Positions 22,366-36,714 are shown, counted from the stretch's first letter. The stretch: DNA of 64,000 nucleotides from Enchytraeus crypticus (GCA_905160935.1 CAJHZI010000548.1:287501-351500), one strand, 5' to 3'. Notes: generated by a model from the sequence alone, not told the origin. Program-made: numbers and translations.

Positions 22366-23974
22366 ATTGTTTAAAGATGATGTAAAAAAGTTTCAAAGGA
22401 ATAGAGAGCCATGATGTAACTATGTATTAATGGATTAACGGAAAGAGTTAAATCACGAGCCTGGTAGGACGCAGAGTGCAATCAGGACTCGGCATGTAAG
22501 GATCTAGGATACTCTGTGGATAGCCTGGAGTCGTCCTGGAACAGATAATTGACATTACTTGTACATAACAAAGGTTTTACGCCCGTTATTTCATTCAATA
22601 ATGATGTCACTGATGTCTCAGATGCGCACATTCTTATCGCATTGTTATACACTGTACATATAATTTTAAGATTGCTACATGTAAATGATTTAATATGCAT
22701 TTTAATGTCTTTAATAGCATTTTAGTGATATTTGATAATCTACATGTACATATAGATGATTTATCTAGAACAATGTAAGATCTTTCCTTTAGTTCTAATT
22801 CTGTTAAGATTAGTATCATATAATATGATTCGACAATTTGAATGCTTCTTCAAATTTACGTGCAGGAGTTGAGTTATGATATGAAGATTGAATCTACAGT
22901 AAATTATGCTTTAATGTCTGAAAATATAATTCAAACAATGAGTGTTTCTCTTTAGCAACGTCTGTGTAATGCAAATCATAATCATGTAACAAATTGTTTT
23001 TTTGCCAATAAAGTCTTTTCATAAATTAATTTCTCTGCAGTGACCATATAGCTAATATCAGCCTATATACAGTGGGATATAAATATGCCTAGAAAAATAT
23101 ATTACGACTTACCGTATTTTAAACGAACCTTTTGTTTTTCTGTCACATTATTAATAACAACTCAACTCAACGACTCGTGACCCGTTACACAACCACAGCT
23201 TGTAAACATTCACCCACTCAGATTGATGTAATGAGAATTAATAATTCAGTGATTTATGCCAGAATTTCGGCAAACATCAACAAACATAGTAGTATCGATA
23301 CATGTATAATTAAACTACGGCTTTATTAGCTATGCAATAGTCCTGCTGCCGCCAATTTAAGTAGTATATCATTTGTGTGGCTGCCTTCTTCCTCTCCTAT
23401 CTCGGAAGAGTGTTCCAGATCTATGGTTGTGTTTAAGCTTTGATCTGTCAGACCGTAATATTTCTTTTGTGAGCATTAGACTTCATATATGTATTACCGA
23501 CAGCCTGTTTAGCCTGGTGTAAATATGATGTCTGTTAATTGTAACTTTGGATGAAGAAACATTCCATTTCAAGGAGTTTCCTCACTGCCTTCCTCTGTTT
23601 AGTCGGATGTTGCACTGTTTCTGTCGCTCTCATATGGTCTATTATTTATTTGTTCAGAATGGCTATCACTACATTGTATATCGAAAAGTACATAACGTCA
23701 GCCTATTATTATTTCACTGTGCCATTTTGTTTGCCCTACTTTCCTCTCAAATACGATGAATCTGACCTTTGACCTGCAGTGTCCCATTATGTGTCACCTC
23801 CTTCCTTCCTCCCAAAAGAGTTTCCAAGTTAGGCTCCAGCTGTTACAGCAAATGGCATCCCCTTTGCATTTTGCTTACATTGACACTTTAACGATTACCC
23901 ACCTTTACCGTCTCCTATTCGCTAATCCCTTCACGGATCAGCCAATCCGTGTGTGAAGATTTCGCTCCTCTCAA
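22366..23974. other. Intergenic, nothing recognised
   Basis: No exon with family similarity was seen. A 73-codon plus-strand frame at 23551-23772 has one hydrophobic stretch but no other support. It precedes the GC-box minisatellite. Confidence 0.4.
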
Positions 23975-24160
23975 CCAGTCACCTATTAGAACTCCGCCCA
24001 CAGATAAAGTCGCCTACTATAACTCCGCCCACTGATCTAGTCACCTACTAAAACTCCGCCCACTAATCCAGTCGTCTACTAGAACTCCGCCCACAGGTCC
24101 AGTCGCCTACTAGAACTCCGTCCATAGATTCAGTCACCTATTATAACTCCGCCCAAAAGT
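23975..24160 (+). repeat. 31-bp minisatellite with a GC box in each unit
   Basis: Six units at about 23990, 24021, 24052, 24083, 24114 and 24145. Each starts AACTCCGCCCAC (one unit CCGTCC, the last CCGCCCA) and continues with a variant of CAGTCGCCTACTAG. CCGCCCAC is a KLF/Sp-type binding sequence, so the array is a homotypic site cluster whether or not it is used. Confidence 0.85.
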
Positions 24161-25560
24161 CAAGGAATGAACAGATGTGCCTGGAAACACAGCAACAACC
24201 ACTCCATGTCACCTATCTGCGTCAATCCCTCGATATCATCTTCATCTGCTAACCTTTCATTTCCATTCGGTTTATCTGCTAACCTGTTATTTCCGGTTTA
24301 GTTACTCCAGGCCGATCCATGTGTGGATATAAGTTCAATTCAGGCCTGGAGGAATGAGTAAGTGATGTTACATTGTAAACCGGAAGTATATCCTGGAATA
24401 TTCTGTTAAATCAATCAGAGATTAACATCAGAGCTTGGACGCTTTAATGTCATGTAATATATCGTATTTCGTTGTCTGTTCGTCAGCTTGCTTTTGCGTA
24501 GAATTTCAAATGCCATCAGATGTTCATAAGTGGATTTGAGTAATCTGAATGCGTAGAATAGTGTATTAAATCAAGCAGAGTGGTTAAACAATATAAATAT
24601 TCCATGTGTTTACGTAAAATGTTGAGCTGTATGAAGGCACCCTGTTGATTTTAGCTTAGCTATACAGTAATGTATGCCAGCGTCTTATGGATTAGCATTG
24701 TTGAACAGTTTAGTAATATTGGACCAGCATATAAGTTAGCTTACTACTTAATCATTGCAGATGAAACAATAAAACTGTGGGATTCAAATAAAGAAGTGAA
24801 TAATATTTATACAAGCTGTTTGCAGGGCTGAAGATGCAGGCAATTGGTTTGATTTAATTTTGTTAGCTTTTGCCTTTCTGTGGGAATGGTGACTGTTTTG
24901 GCTAATTATTTACGCATAATAGTGACGTGCTTGTATCAATAATCTGTACTTCGAAGTTCGAAGACTGCAACTATACCTACGGGCGTCTTCTGCAGAATTT
25001 TATAAATCTAGCGACGAAAGTGATTAAATAATTTCATAAATGTTTCTCATTTATTTATTCATTGGAAATTTTTGGATACAAAACATGCACGTTAAAATAT
25101 TCTCTATGTCTTTACGTTGCATTCAAAAAACAGTAGCAAACTGGAATTTGTTTGTTTTCATTATTTGGTGAAGCCAACTTAACAAAATAATTAGCAATGA
25201 ACTATTAAATAAAAATTAATAAATAACTCAGCTTGCTCTGTTTTAACGAGCTGAGATTGTGGTATGATCGGTTAGGTATAGGATAGCAAGTGCATAGCCA
25301 CTAGCTTCGAATCGCCATTGAACCTGTCAAACTTTGTCTCACCGATCCTGATAGTAAACATATGAATCAGAATCAGACGTTAAACATACATTTACAGCTG
25401 TTATTAGAGATCTAGGCATTAGACACGCTGTAAAAAAAGTCAAGACACACTTGACACTTAAGATTAGATATGTTTCAAAGTCTGCCAAAAACGGAAAATA
25501 ATTTCAGGAACCAAGCTAGCTCTCGTTTTTATGCAGAAAATTTGTAAGAATTATTTACGA
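24161..25560. other. Intergenic, nothing recognised
   Basis: Mixed-composition to AT-rich sequence. It has an ETS-like ACCGGAAGT at about 24379 and no coding signal on either strand. Confidence 0.35.
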
Positions 25561-25569
25561 TCATTAAAT

Positions 25570-25637
25570 TAAAATGATTAACTGATTAATTGATTAACTG
25601 ATTAATTGATTAACTGATTAATTGATTAACTGATTTT
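25570..25637. repeat. 16-bp tandem repeat
   Basis: GATTAACTGATTAATT is repeated about four times almost perfectly. Confidence 0.9.
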
Positions 25638-26500
25638 TCGTTTCCAATTATTGCGAAATACAGCGCAGTGGAATGTTGCCTATAGTAAATATTTTCGATT
25701 GAGAATTAATCGATAGAGGTGAAGTAGGTTACCTGAAAACAATTCCATTAAATTTTGCGCAGTGTGCAGAAATAGATTAAGCAAATTCTTATCGCACGCA
25801 AATTTTAGTTTCTTATCTCAAAAGCTTTACTCACACTGACTAATATTAGCACAAGTGAGCCACACGGGAAACTCATATCTTAGTCATTTACTGTACTAGC
25901 TCTCTTTGTCTCCCAAGAAAATATCGTCATCATTTATAGAAAAGTGTAATCTACATATAGGAAGCCCACTAATATGGCATGTTCAAACAGCCCGATTCAT
26001 GTTTAAATAATTGAACTATTCAGTTTTTGCTTGCATTAGCCTACCTTAACAGATATTTAAAAACTGCCTTTGTCAACGAGAGATATTCGAAGTTTCGAAA
26101 TTCGAAAAAGATTGCTAAATGTTTTATTTACTTTTTAGTTTGATGGAGATTCATCTAAACCAATTCTATTGTCCAAATAATAGAAAGTCCAGGCAAACTA
26201 AGGCTCGTTCTGATATCAGATATTATATCGAAAAGCCGGCGGGAAGCATTGATATGCTAACGTTTGAATCATTGTATGAAATCACTCACTAGGCTTTGTT
26301 CGTTTTTGCCGATTCATTAACTGGTTACTGTTAAATCATCATGGGCTCAGGACGACGACATTGTATAATTATAATTATTACTATAATATGACAGAAAGCC
26401 TGTACTTTATACAACCTAATGAAAGTAAAATTATCATTAATTAAGAAGGAACCCAGGAAGGCCGTAGAAAACACCATCAGAAACAATAATTCCGAGCTAA

Positions 26501-26531
26501 AGGTTACAGCCATAACCTTTACAAAACAAAC

Positions 26532-26597
<66 letters not shown>

Positions 26598-26630
26598 TTT
26601 ATGGCTATAAAGGTTATAGCCATAACCTCC
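26501..26630. repeat. (TA)n array between two copies of a near-palindrome
   Basis: AAGGTTACAGCCATAACCT (26501-26519) and AAGGTTATAGCCATAACCT (26609-26627) flank about 60 bp of TA. Each copy is close to self-complementary (AGGTTAT, centre, ATAACCT). Confidence 0.8.
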
Positions 26631-27602
26631 TCCAATGTTCAACCAAGTGTCTGGACAAAGGCTCATATTCCTACTCGCAGTATGCTGTCAAGCTGCATAA
26701 AGAGCATTCCATCGATTAACTAATTGAACCATTCACAAGTGATATTGATTATCCACACTTAAATGCAGCTTTTATCTTTGAGAAAATTAAGCTTCAAAGG
26801 CGGTCTTCGTCTGACTTCTTATCCTTGCTCGTTGTCTCCACGGTTGAGTCATTATTTAGTTTCCCGGTCCCAACAAGGGGAACCCGGGTATAACACGGAG
26901 AAGATATGAAAATATTAACGATTGTATTAAAATTTGGTAACGGTGTACAAAAGACCTTTGCGATTAATTCAATTTATTGATCAATTGACTGCTTTTATGA
27001 AAAAACTAAGCTATTTTAGAAATATGTACTTTAGACCCACTATTTGTCAGAACACTAGAGAGAGAGAGAGAGAAAGAGTTTAAATATCTTAAATACTTTT
27101 TATATATTTACTTCCACTGGCCGAATGTTCAGTAAACGTTTACAGTCATTTACATGCTTTTGAGACTAAATTAAATCACATAAACAAATTTACATGCATA
27201 TGCTTACAAACACATTTACGAATAAACTACTTTGGGACAATATCGCTGGCATTAACCGTGCAAAAGCAAGCAGTCAATTAATCTTCATGTACGAAAGTTA
27301 CACAAGTTAAGCAAAAGCGGACATAGGAATTACTGAATGATTATTCCTCTCTCTTTCATAATGTACCGAACAATCATGGCAATGTACAATTCCGTTTATC
27401 AGTATCTTGAGTGACTAATAACGTAACTACTTGTGAAATAATGAATCATCAGCTTACGAGATCTGGTCTCTTCATTTGTTGTGCATCCAAATAAAGCACA
27501 GAAATCTTGCACTCACTTGCACTTCACTCACGCACTTTTATCGTATACATTCAGACATTCAATAAGAATATATATGGAGAGCGAGGCTTTGTTGCAGTTG
27601 CA

Positions 27603-27960
27603 TGTTTAACGTGAATATCAGAAGCCACGTAGCTTCTCTTCAAGACATCATTTTTAATTTTGCACATCTACGGTGTATTAAGTTATTAACACTATCTGCT
27701 GAACATCCTTCATTAATTAATTTCAGTTAACAATATACAGCTTCACAACATATGGATAAGTGTAGATGTGGGCAGAATGTTTAACACTTATTATATTATT
27801 AGAGCAGCTGTTTCACACTCACATACTGCAGATGGCTGAAAAATAATAAATTATTTGTAAAAGTTGAATGTCAGTAAGACACTTGTTGTATCGTTGTTTA
27901 TAGTGTATTTAACGTCCTGATCAGAAGCCGGGGGCTTCTCTTCCAGACGTAAGACACTTG
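27603..27960 (+). repeat. Two copies of a short repeat with AGAAGCC...GGCTTCTCTTC
   Basis: At 27608-27650 and 27903-27955 the pattern is an ATCAGAAGCC arm, a short loop, then AGCTTCTC or GGCTTCTCTTC and CAAGAC or CAGACGT. It is a small stem-loop; a third copy sits at 20608 inside the hAT-like element. Confidence 0.5.
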
Positions 27961-28048
27961 TTTTATAAATGGGAACTGGAAAGGATGTGAAACAAAATAT
28001 CAGAAAAAACTCATCTCTATCTACTGAACTTATTTCATATAAGCAAGT

Positions 28049-28096
28049 CCCTGACATCATCTTTGTATGAGGAAACGGACGTTAAACCTTTATTAT
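28049..28096 (+). repeat. 3' end of a SINE with the shared block
   Basis: TCCCTGACATCATCTTTG, TGAGGAAACGGACGTTAAAC, then TTATTATTA. It matches 6867-6920 and shares GAGGAAAC-GACGTTAA with family A. Confidence 0.55.
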
Positions 28097-28607
28097 TATA
28101 AGGGGCTAATCCGTAAGACTCAGATCCCTTGAGCGGTGCTACTTTCGTTAGAGACGAACGGGCAAGATCTAAAAAATAAGCAAAGAAATTAAATTAAATT
28201 AAACTAATTAAATAAAGTAGAGAAAATAAGACATCGAGCTCGCCATTAAAAAACGTCGTAAGAGATCATAGGATGCTAGTGCAGCCGACAATTTCTATTT
28301 GTGTCTGCTGAGCATACATATACTAATAGAGCATTACAATACATTGACAATTAACAGAACTTCGTTGTGCTCTCCGTCAAAGAAACAAAAGCGTATCACT
28401 CGAATCATTCTACCCAACAATAATCTTCAATATTCTCTTGAACTACGACACTACGCAGCAAAATAAACCTTCATTTTCTGCAGCAAGGTCATCATAGGTC
28501 GGCAAACGTTCTTCTGAACTGATTGTAATGTGGAAATAAACATCTACGATTAAACAAATCTATTTTAGTGCAAAAAATTATGACAGTATTCCAGAATTAC
28601 AAATGGG

Positions 28608-28720
28608 AAATTCATCTCTCGAAAGCGATATCAGTGACGGGAAAGCCAGAGATTTGAGCCAACAATACTGATACGCAGTCGAATATCTTACAGACGTCAC
28701 CACTAGCTTCAGCTAAAATT
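28608..28720 (-). repeat. Family A SINE, degraded minus copy
   Basis: Plus strand shows CTCTCGAAAGCGATATCAGT, GATTTGAGCC and GTCGAATATCTTACAGACGT, the complement of the family A order. Confidence 0.65.
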
Positions 28721-29564
28721 GGACATCGCAGACAAAATAGTGTCTTTCTTTATATCATAATGGAATCTGAATGTCATGCTAGACTTCATTATGGATGTAA
28801 TGCTAGATGTCATTATGGATGTCCTCACGAGTGCACTGACGCATTTGCTAGAGGATATGGTTTACGAGTGAGAAAAGGGAAAGATTGTGGGAGTTTGTCC
28901 GTACATAAAGAGGAAACGAAACAAAGGAAGGAAATGAGAATTTAACGCAGATCTCGTGATTTGACGAACAGTTGAGAGTGCAGGTGGTAGAGTGCGAGCG
29001 GAAATGCTTCGATATCAGTTCAGTAGAACAACTGTCGATCTATACAGCGCTACCAATCCAATGCAGAAATTGTCATCTTAAAGGTAGAGCATACACCGAG
29101 GTTTAAATGTAGAATAGCCGTTACGAAAAACTCGTTGGTTAATGACGTGGTGTTTAAGAAATGTGAAAGCATATTGCATACAAGTACATGTACATACATG
29201 TAACATATCATACATGAATGTACTTGCACAAATAGTCTGTCATTTACAAAATCAGAAGAGAGCAAAATATTTGAAAAAGATAAATGAATAATTATGAATT
29301 TAAAGTTTATCATAGTTGTAACCCTCCAACGACGTTGGCATTGAGTAACTTTCTTTGAAACCGGAATTTTAAAAAATAATAGAACAGGTTTGGAGAACGG
29401 TTTTGGGCGTGCATTCAATTGCAAATAGTAACCTGTTGTGATGTTCACCGAAAAAAATAGTAAAGTATTAAACTGTCTCAAATACATTTGTTTAGTTTCA
29501 AAATTGTAGAAGATGATTTTCGTTCTATTGCGAATTGACAGGTTAAAGGTACATAATCATGCTT

Positions 29565-29780
29565 AGAGTCTGCTTACACGCTGCATAAAGACTAAAGAGC
29601 ACTCCATAAATTATCAAGTTAATCCCTTCATAAAATGCTTAGCCTTATCCATACCTTGTTTAATCTGCATCTTGAAAAAATTTGGCTTTTGAAGTCCCGT
29701 TGCCTTCATCAATTCATATTTAGTCGCTTCTTACGACACTTGCAGCTAATTGCTGGTATATTTTTCAGTGGTCACAATAC
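29565..29780 (+). repeat. Family D repeat, diverged copy
   Basis: AGAGTCTGCTTACACGCTGC, GAGCACTCCATAAATTATC, AGCCTTATCCATACC, GTCGCTTCTTACGACAC. Same order as the reference copy, with deletions. Confidence 0.6.
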
Positions 29781-30818
29781 AGATATTTACTACAGTAAAG
29801 TGGTAACTTTCAGAAAATTATCTGGGAGAAGCCAAGAGTGAACATACAAATTATACGAGTGTGGCCAAGACAACACCCACAGTTAGTAACTAAAAATATC
29901 TGACTGAATAGAGTCGTGTCGAAGTTATTGACCTCCAAAAACGGGGCCCCTCAGCCATTGAGCTTGCTGTATCACTGCTGATCGCGTAATTTGTTACATC
30001 GTTTTTGTACGATTAGCATTGACTTGTGAATTCTGCATAAAATGCAATTCAGTAGGATAATCTGATTTCAGTGAAATTTTTGTACATATGGATTTAACGT
30101 CCGGTTATCTCCACTTAACCCAATAAGATTGTTAATTGATTAATGCATTGCACACATTCATTACCAGATCAGATTATTTTATTTTTGTATTATTTTATTA
30201 TTAAAAGAGAGGTAAACATTTGGGTCGAGGTCATTTAAATTGGACGATTTGCAACGAAATCAACAGCTAATGAAATCTCTTGTAAGATATCGTAAGATCT
30301 CTCAAGGGTTCAGACTTCAGAATATTAGTCTTAACAACAACAGCTAGGTTTCCTGTTATTGACCTCTCATTAAAATAACATATTAAGATTAAAAGCTTAT
30401 TATGCTGCACAGTTTTTAATTTCCTTATTCTAAGAAAAAGTGAAGTTTATCTCATTGCATATCTAGAAACGTTAGAAAGCACGAAGTTTCGGGTTTCAAA
30501 ATTCAATTATTCCCGCGATGACGTCATCATTAGACCAGAAATACGACGTTAAACCTAATGTGCATTAATCACATTTAGCTGAAACTTTTTAGACATTAAT
30601 TAATAACGTGACTGTCGATTGCTCGCACAGATTATATTACCTTGATGTCTTAAATTTGTTGTATATATTATCTAGACTTTCTTAGGTTATTTACGTTTCG
30701 TTAATTATCTAGCTTCCTTGTACATGTAATTAGTCGTTAATAGATTCTCTCTCACTTTTACTACATCGTGATGAGAGTAAAAAATTGCGTTGAATATTCG
30801 TAGTATTTACTCGAATAA

Positions 30819-30960
30819 GCCGCGCTGATCTGAGAGTAAAATCTCGGACATTCATTGAACTGATTATACAGAAAATGGACTAAATTGCCTAACGGTTTAA
30901 ACGAGTGGTTTTAAAAAGTGATAGATATCGACATAGTTGATCATTTAACTATAATGCGTG
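30819..30960 (+). repeat. Family B SINE, 5'-truncated
   Basis: Begins at CCGCGCTGATCTGAGAGTAA, just after the B box, and runs to TGATCATTTAACTATAATG. Confidence 0.7.
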
Positions 30961-33940
30961 TATACTCGTTTTTAGGCTGCATTCAGACCACTAGTTGTTC
31001 TATTGAAACTTTCCAGACAAGGCAACGACCTTGCTATATTTCTGTACTTGGCCTTGTTGCTCTGTGGATGACGACATATCGACCTACGTGTCTAGCGCCT
31101 AGCCTGTGCAAGGCGGCTGTAGCGAATGTGTGGGTTTTACGAAGGTCGGATCGGTTGCATAGGTTTCACCGAAAGCCATTTAAAATATTTCAGGATATTT
31201 TCAGGATGACCAACATTCTTTTTGGCTAGATACTGAGATATTTCATCAATCACTTTTTGATAAAAAATAAAAAATTTACAATTTAAATCTTAAACGGCTA
31301 AATGGTAGCTACATAGCGCAATCATATTCATAGTAGAGTCTACAGACTCTACACTCAGACAGAGTAGAGGCATTCAGTTGATCCGCGAATTGATCAACTT
31401 TGCATAACAAGCCTCATTTAGCTTTTAGTTTGGGCCCAAAATTAGTTCAGCAGCTGTAATAATGTCTCAATGTGGAACCTTTAATATACAGCTTGTCTAG
31501 TTATTATCATCTAAGACACGAGCAATATACATTTCTTAAATTCTTCAGTGACCCATACACAGCACGAGAATCTTAGTTTAATGAATATACATATAAATAA
31601 ATATGAATGGCATAATCAGACATGAAGTGAATAACACGGCACTGAATAAACTGAGTGCCGTGAAGGGCGTGTGTTCTAAATAGGCAGAGTAGCCGTTTAC
31701 ATGTAGAATAGGCTGTGTGTAACGTACGCTAAAGAGAGTGTAAACAGAGTAGGGCGTTTAGCGAAAGCAATAGCTAACTTGTTGTTTTCGTCTTCTCCCT
31801 TTGATCTATTTTTTATGTCTAATTTGTTTTCTAAGTTTTTTTTCTAATTTAATTTGTACAAAGATACAACAACTATAACTACTGTCAGCCATTCCATTAG
31901 ATAGTGAAACATAGTAAAGTATGTATTATTCACAGAGCAGGGGGTGGGGGGTGAGTGAGTGAGAGAAATTTATTAAATTGAAGAGACCAATTGAAAGATT
32001 CTACTAAGGCCTCCGAGTCTTTGAATTATGAATTATTGTTATTTTTTATTTTATTTTACCCCTGGTGTAAATAACCCGAAGTTTGATAAAAACGATTCGA
32101 GCAATACGTGCTGAATCGCCGCCCGGCTACTCGAGGTCATCTAGCTGCTTAAAAGAATTGCTGAAGCAGATTGCGTTAAATCTTTGCAAAGTGATGGAAA
32201 GCCTTTGCCAAAGAAAAGAGGTCTCTCGCTTATCGCCGGTTTGCTGTGCTATAAAGCTGCCTATGCCAATAATGAGGTCAACTCCATTGGGGTTATTATT
32301 ATTATTATTATTTAAAAAAATTAATTATTATTATTAGTACTACTATATTATAATACTACTACTGCTATTATTACGATCATCATCGGCATCATCATCATCA
32401 TAAACCTGCCAATCAATATTTACCAACGCATTATTGCCTTGCGCATTTCTTATTAAATACAGGAATGGTTAAATGAAGCTTTAAATGTGCAACTTTAATT
32501 AACGGGGGAAGTAACCTGTCAAAGCCACAATCGATGTGGCAGATTGGATTCTACAAAAAAGCTATTAACAACGGTTATATCGTGCAAAAGTATCATCTAC
32601 ATATATAGGCCTACTTTTTATTATTTAGCTTCTGTTTCCTAAACTTCTGCCGAAATTATCAATGATAATATATATCATGGCTCCTGACTTCATTGCGGAA
32701 GGAACTCTCGAATAAGCTACCAGGATCTTAAGACATTGAAAAGTTCCTGCAATTAGGTTGTGACAGTTATTAAGGAAGAAAACGAAAAATTATTAAATAT
32801 TAATTCTTATAACGATAGACTGGGCTTGTCCACCAGTGTTCTTCCTGGTTCCCTTACTATCAATCAATCAAAGCATTAGTGCAATTCTAGAACCAAGCCG
32901 TTTAGACTATTTCTTTATAGTGAAGTGCCTCTCACTTTAAACGCCTTATCTGCAAATCACTGCTCCTCTGCTTCAGGCTGAGTTTCATTATCTGCAGAAG
33001 TCGCCTCGAACTCCTGCTTCTGACTGGCCTAATCACAAATTAAATCTGCTTATGAATGTTCTCTATTTCTTTTTTGCAGATTTTAAATACTGTGACTTTC
33101 AAAAATATTTTTACTCTGTCTTATGCTTTTACTTCCAGAAAGTTTATGGCTTAGCTTTTAAAATCTTTTGACTTTTGTTTTTGCTTTTGCTTCAAGTTAA
33201 ATCATTCAGCTTGACTTTTGCTTTTGCTTGAGTCAAATATCACAGCTAGCTGTGCCCTGTGGCGTGTTCTTTGATGGGTATAATTCTCCTGTTATTTATT
33301 AGTGATGTTTGAATCATTAATTGTCTAATTTATTTATGCAGATGTTGAAATTTACAGAAATACTATCGCAAAATTAGAAATTACACATGATTGAAACTTG
33401 CAATTCTTACAATTCGTTATTCTATAAAATGCTTTTCACTTTAAACACACTGAATCAGCGTATAGAATTATGCCCTTAAAGCTGAAATTGAAAGAAAAAA
33501 ACATAAATAATAGAAGTTACCTTTTTAGCCGTAAATATTGTTATATTGTTATTTTAGAATGAAAACTCTAATGTCAGATATCCACAGTTTGCAGAAACTT
33601 TATGTGTACAGGAAACTTCTGAAAAGTTTGTTAGTTAAACACAGAATTTTCTCAAGGGGCCTTCTAAAAATTCTGACGCTGGAATTTCCCACATGATAGA
33701 GTTTCCCTGCGTGGTTATACCCTGTATGGTTATATTGTTCATAAAAGCCTCGAATATAGAACTTTGAGTAATGACAGTTAATTACAGACTTCAAAATTTT
33801 CACTTTCACAACCAAAGTCAACTTCTATTTCCGTTTCAGCTTACTCATTTTACTCTATTTTACTATTTCTCGTTAATTATCGGATATTAGCTTAGACATT
33901 TTATTGCATGAAGTAATACGAGCTGGTATACTGGCATAAT
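30961..33940. other. Gene-poor stretch with no recognised host exon
   Basis: AT-rich. A G-rich patch occurs at 31938-31955 (CAGGGGGTGGGGGGTGAG), and (TTA)n/(ATC)n microsatellites at about 32290-32400. Short open frames have no motif. Confidence 0.4.
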
Positions 33941-33942
33941 CT

Positions 33943-34060
33943 CCCTCTCTCTCTCTCTCACAGTGCACTGACTACTGGCAGGTCCATGGTATTTAACGCC
34001 TCCACCCTTCTTTATCTTCAGTTTTCCTCGTCTTGTCTACACATGAGTCTAACTTAATGC
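33943..34060 (-). pseudogene. LINE family 1, RT C-terminal relic
   Basis: Minus strand gives RKTEDKEGWRR, then IPWTCQ, after a (CT)n tract on the plus strand and GTGCACTGACTACTGGCAGG. The family D block GACGAGGTGGGTCCCC follows at 34118. Confidence 0.6.
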
Positions 34061-34529
34061 ACCTAGCAATACTCATTCTTGTTGTTATATTAAACCATTT
34101 TCTTGGGATTCTAATTATGACGAGGTGGGTCCCCTTTGCATTCCTTAGCTAGTATCATAATAACAGCGAAATACAGCAGTATCACTGGAGTTTTCATGTA
34201 TCTAGGATTGCCCATATTTGAACAAATAATAAATAGCGCAAGACTTAGCTTGCCTAATAGAATGTCAAGTTCAAATAACTCAATTTCTTCTATTGGAAGT
34301 GTTACGTGGTATGCGCATTTGTCATTGATTTGTGCAGTTGTACTGTATGTTAAATTCTATATCCTATTTCGGTTTATTCTAATATAAACTGTTATATGTC
34401 TGAAATAAATGATTGATGAATCCTGGCAATACAATTACACCCTTCAGTAAACTAATCAATCAATACATTTTGATTTAGAGTCCGATCTCAAGTCCGAAAA
34501 TAATGATAGGGGCGACTCAAGCCCTCTAT

Positions 34530-34665
34530 ACCTGTACAATTGTATATTAATACATTGTATTGGTGTAATGTACAGGTACATTGTACATTATACGGGTACA
34601 TTGTACAGGTACATAATACATTGTACGGATACATTGTACGGGTACATTGTACTGTTACAAGCGTT
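34530..34665. repeat. GTACATTGTAC tandem repeat
   Basis: About eight imperfect copies of ATTGTACNGGTAC in a 130-bp block. Each is nearly palindromic because of GTAC and TGTACA. Confidence 0.85.
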
Positions 34666-36714
34666 TTTACACTATGACGACACATATCTCAGATATTTAC
34701 TTTCATTTATTCAATATTTTCACAGTATTTAGGTCAACACAGAACTATGCCTGATAAAATTACACTTATGCATGAAGTTTGACATTATACTTTAATCATA
34801 AGTACAAGTAAATTGATTTATTGGCGAAAAAGACGACATACATATTTATTTCTCTTTGGAAATCATCTTCGTTCGAGTGACTAATCGGTTGTAAGTAAAC
34901 TGGTTCACGATATGCGAAACCTCGCCAATACTTTACATCCATTGCCAAAACTTTACGATGTGTCTTATAATATATTCCCTTACCAACTCACCTTTAGTAG
35001 TGTTAATCGATGAGGTCGAATTCGCATAAGAAAAAGTCGATTCATCATTATTGACAATTACTAAGACTGACTACGTTCGACTAAGATTGACAATTACTTT
35101 AGTGCCTGTTAGGCTATTGAATAAATAGTATGCTTTATTCATGGAAAATTGGGATATTTTGTATTTATTGCATAAATGGAACGTTTATTAAGCGCTATTT
35201 GTATAAATAGGACAATTTAGAATAAGCAGCTATGCACAAGCGTACACGATTATCGTATCACTTGACGCTGTCTCAACTTTTTTGCGTGATCATGTGATAA
35301 ATCATGTGATACGTTTTAAAATAGAATCATTGTATAATTCACTATCTGAGGTTGTCGCAAGTTGCACTTAACAACTCACGACTTCAGTATATTCATTGTT
35401 TGTATTTTTTCAACATATATATTTTTTATTATTGTTTGTATTGCTTTAATTACTTTTATTATTATTTGTATTTTATCAACATTTATTTTTTAATCCACAT
35501 TTACTTTACTCTTAATTGCATATTTATGATGGTTAATTGGTTAATTGGTTAGCCTCTCGCCCCATGACGTCTCTGACATCGCTTACGGACAGGAAACCGG
35601 ACAACAAATCTACATGGATTGGGTTTATGCGTTGATCTTATAGTGCTAGATGATGTCACGAACAGTAACTGCATTGTAACTGCAGCTTCGAATCAATCGT
35701 AGTAATAGTCGAGTTGATAGCATATTTGTCTGCTTAGTGAAGACCTGGGGTTAAGATTCCAGTCTAAGCAGCTCCGAATGCTCTCAGTTCTAAGTTCAGA
35801 AACAGACTCAAATTAGACTTTGAGTTACCGGGTTGAGTCAGTATCAGGTCGGTATGCTGCCCAACTGTGAATTAGTAGGTACAGGATTTAAATCTCGCTC
35901 CGTCACTGACACACTGTCCAGACAGGAAACTGACGTTAAACAATGCTATATACCTTTTAGCCTTTCCGGACTTTTATAATTCTGTAAGTTCAATAGTTTA
36001 ATTAAATGTATGACTAGAAAGGCGTATGCTGAAAGTACAATGCTCTGCTATAGCTTCCTGCAGGCTAGTTAGTAACCTTGACTCATTGATTCTGATGTAC
36101 TCACATATTTAGATATTAGTTATAGTTGAGTCTAATGCCCTGCTAATCATTTCACAGTGAGTACAGTGCGTGCTATAGATCAGCTGGCATATTAATCCCT
36201 GACTCATCACGGCTCACTCTCAACTGAGTAAAATAAGTCAAATGAGATATGATGAACTTTCACAGCCAATGACGACGATTATATGTGATACAGCAAAAGC
36301 TATTACTTATTGACAGAAATACATGCAGCTTGATATCTTTAAACGATTAATGATAATTGGAGATAAATCATTGCTAATATATAGTTTTTGCTTAAATACG
36401 GTAAAATTATACCTATACACGCATTGCGCGTTATCGTTAATGCATACTTTTAGTAACAAACAACAATGCACGAATTGTACTATTAAGTAATACAGTATTC
36501 TATAAATGCATGCGCTATATCATTGATATGATGTTTGCATGATGTGTCTGTGTACTGTGATTTCTCTTATATTTGTTTTTTACTTTGGTTCTATAGTAGT
36601 AATGCAAGTTTTACAGTATCATGAGTAACGAATTTGTAAAGCATCCTTGAAGACAATTTCTCATAGATAATATCATTTGCATACATCTGAGATCTGAACA
36701 ATGCACTTGCAATC
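34666..36714. other. Intergenic, nothing beyond SINE 3' scraps
   Basis: The shared block appears without a head at about 35566-35605 (TCTCTGACATCGCTTACGG, GGAAACCGGACAAC) and 35880-35940 (CCGTCACTGACACACTG, AGGAAACTGACGTTAAAC). No exon recognised. Confidence 0.4.

Noticed and set aside
23551..23772. 73-codon frame with a hydrophobic segment
   Set aside because: A second frame overlaps it at similar length and I see no homolog or conserved motif. Chance is more likely, though transcript data could change this.
29050..29487. 145-codon minus-strand open frame
   Set aside because: No recognisable motif, no splice or promoter context, and composition like the surrounding AT-rich DNA.
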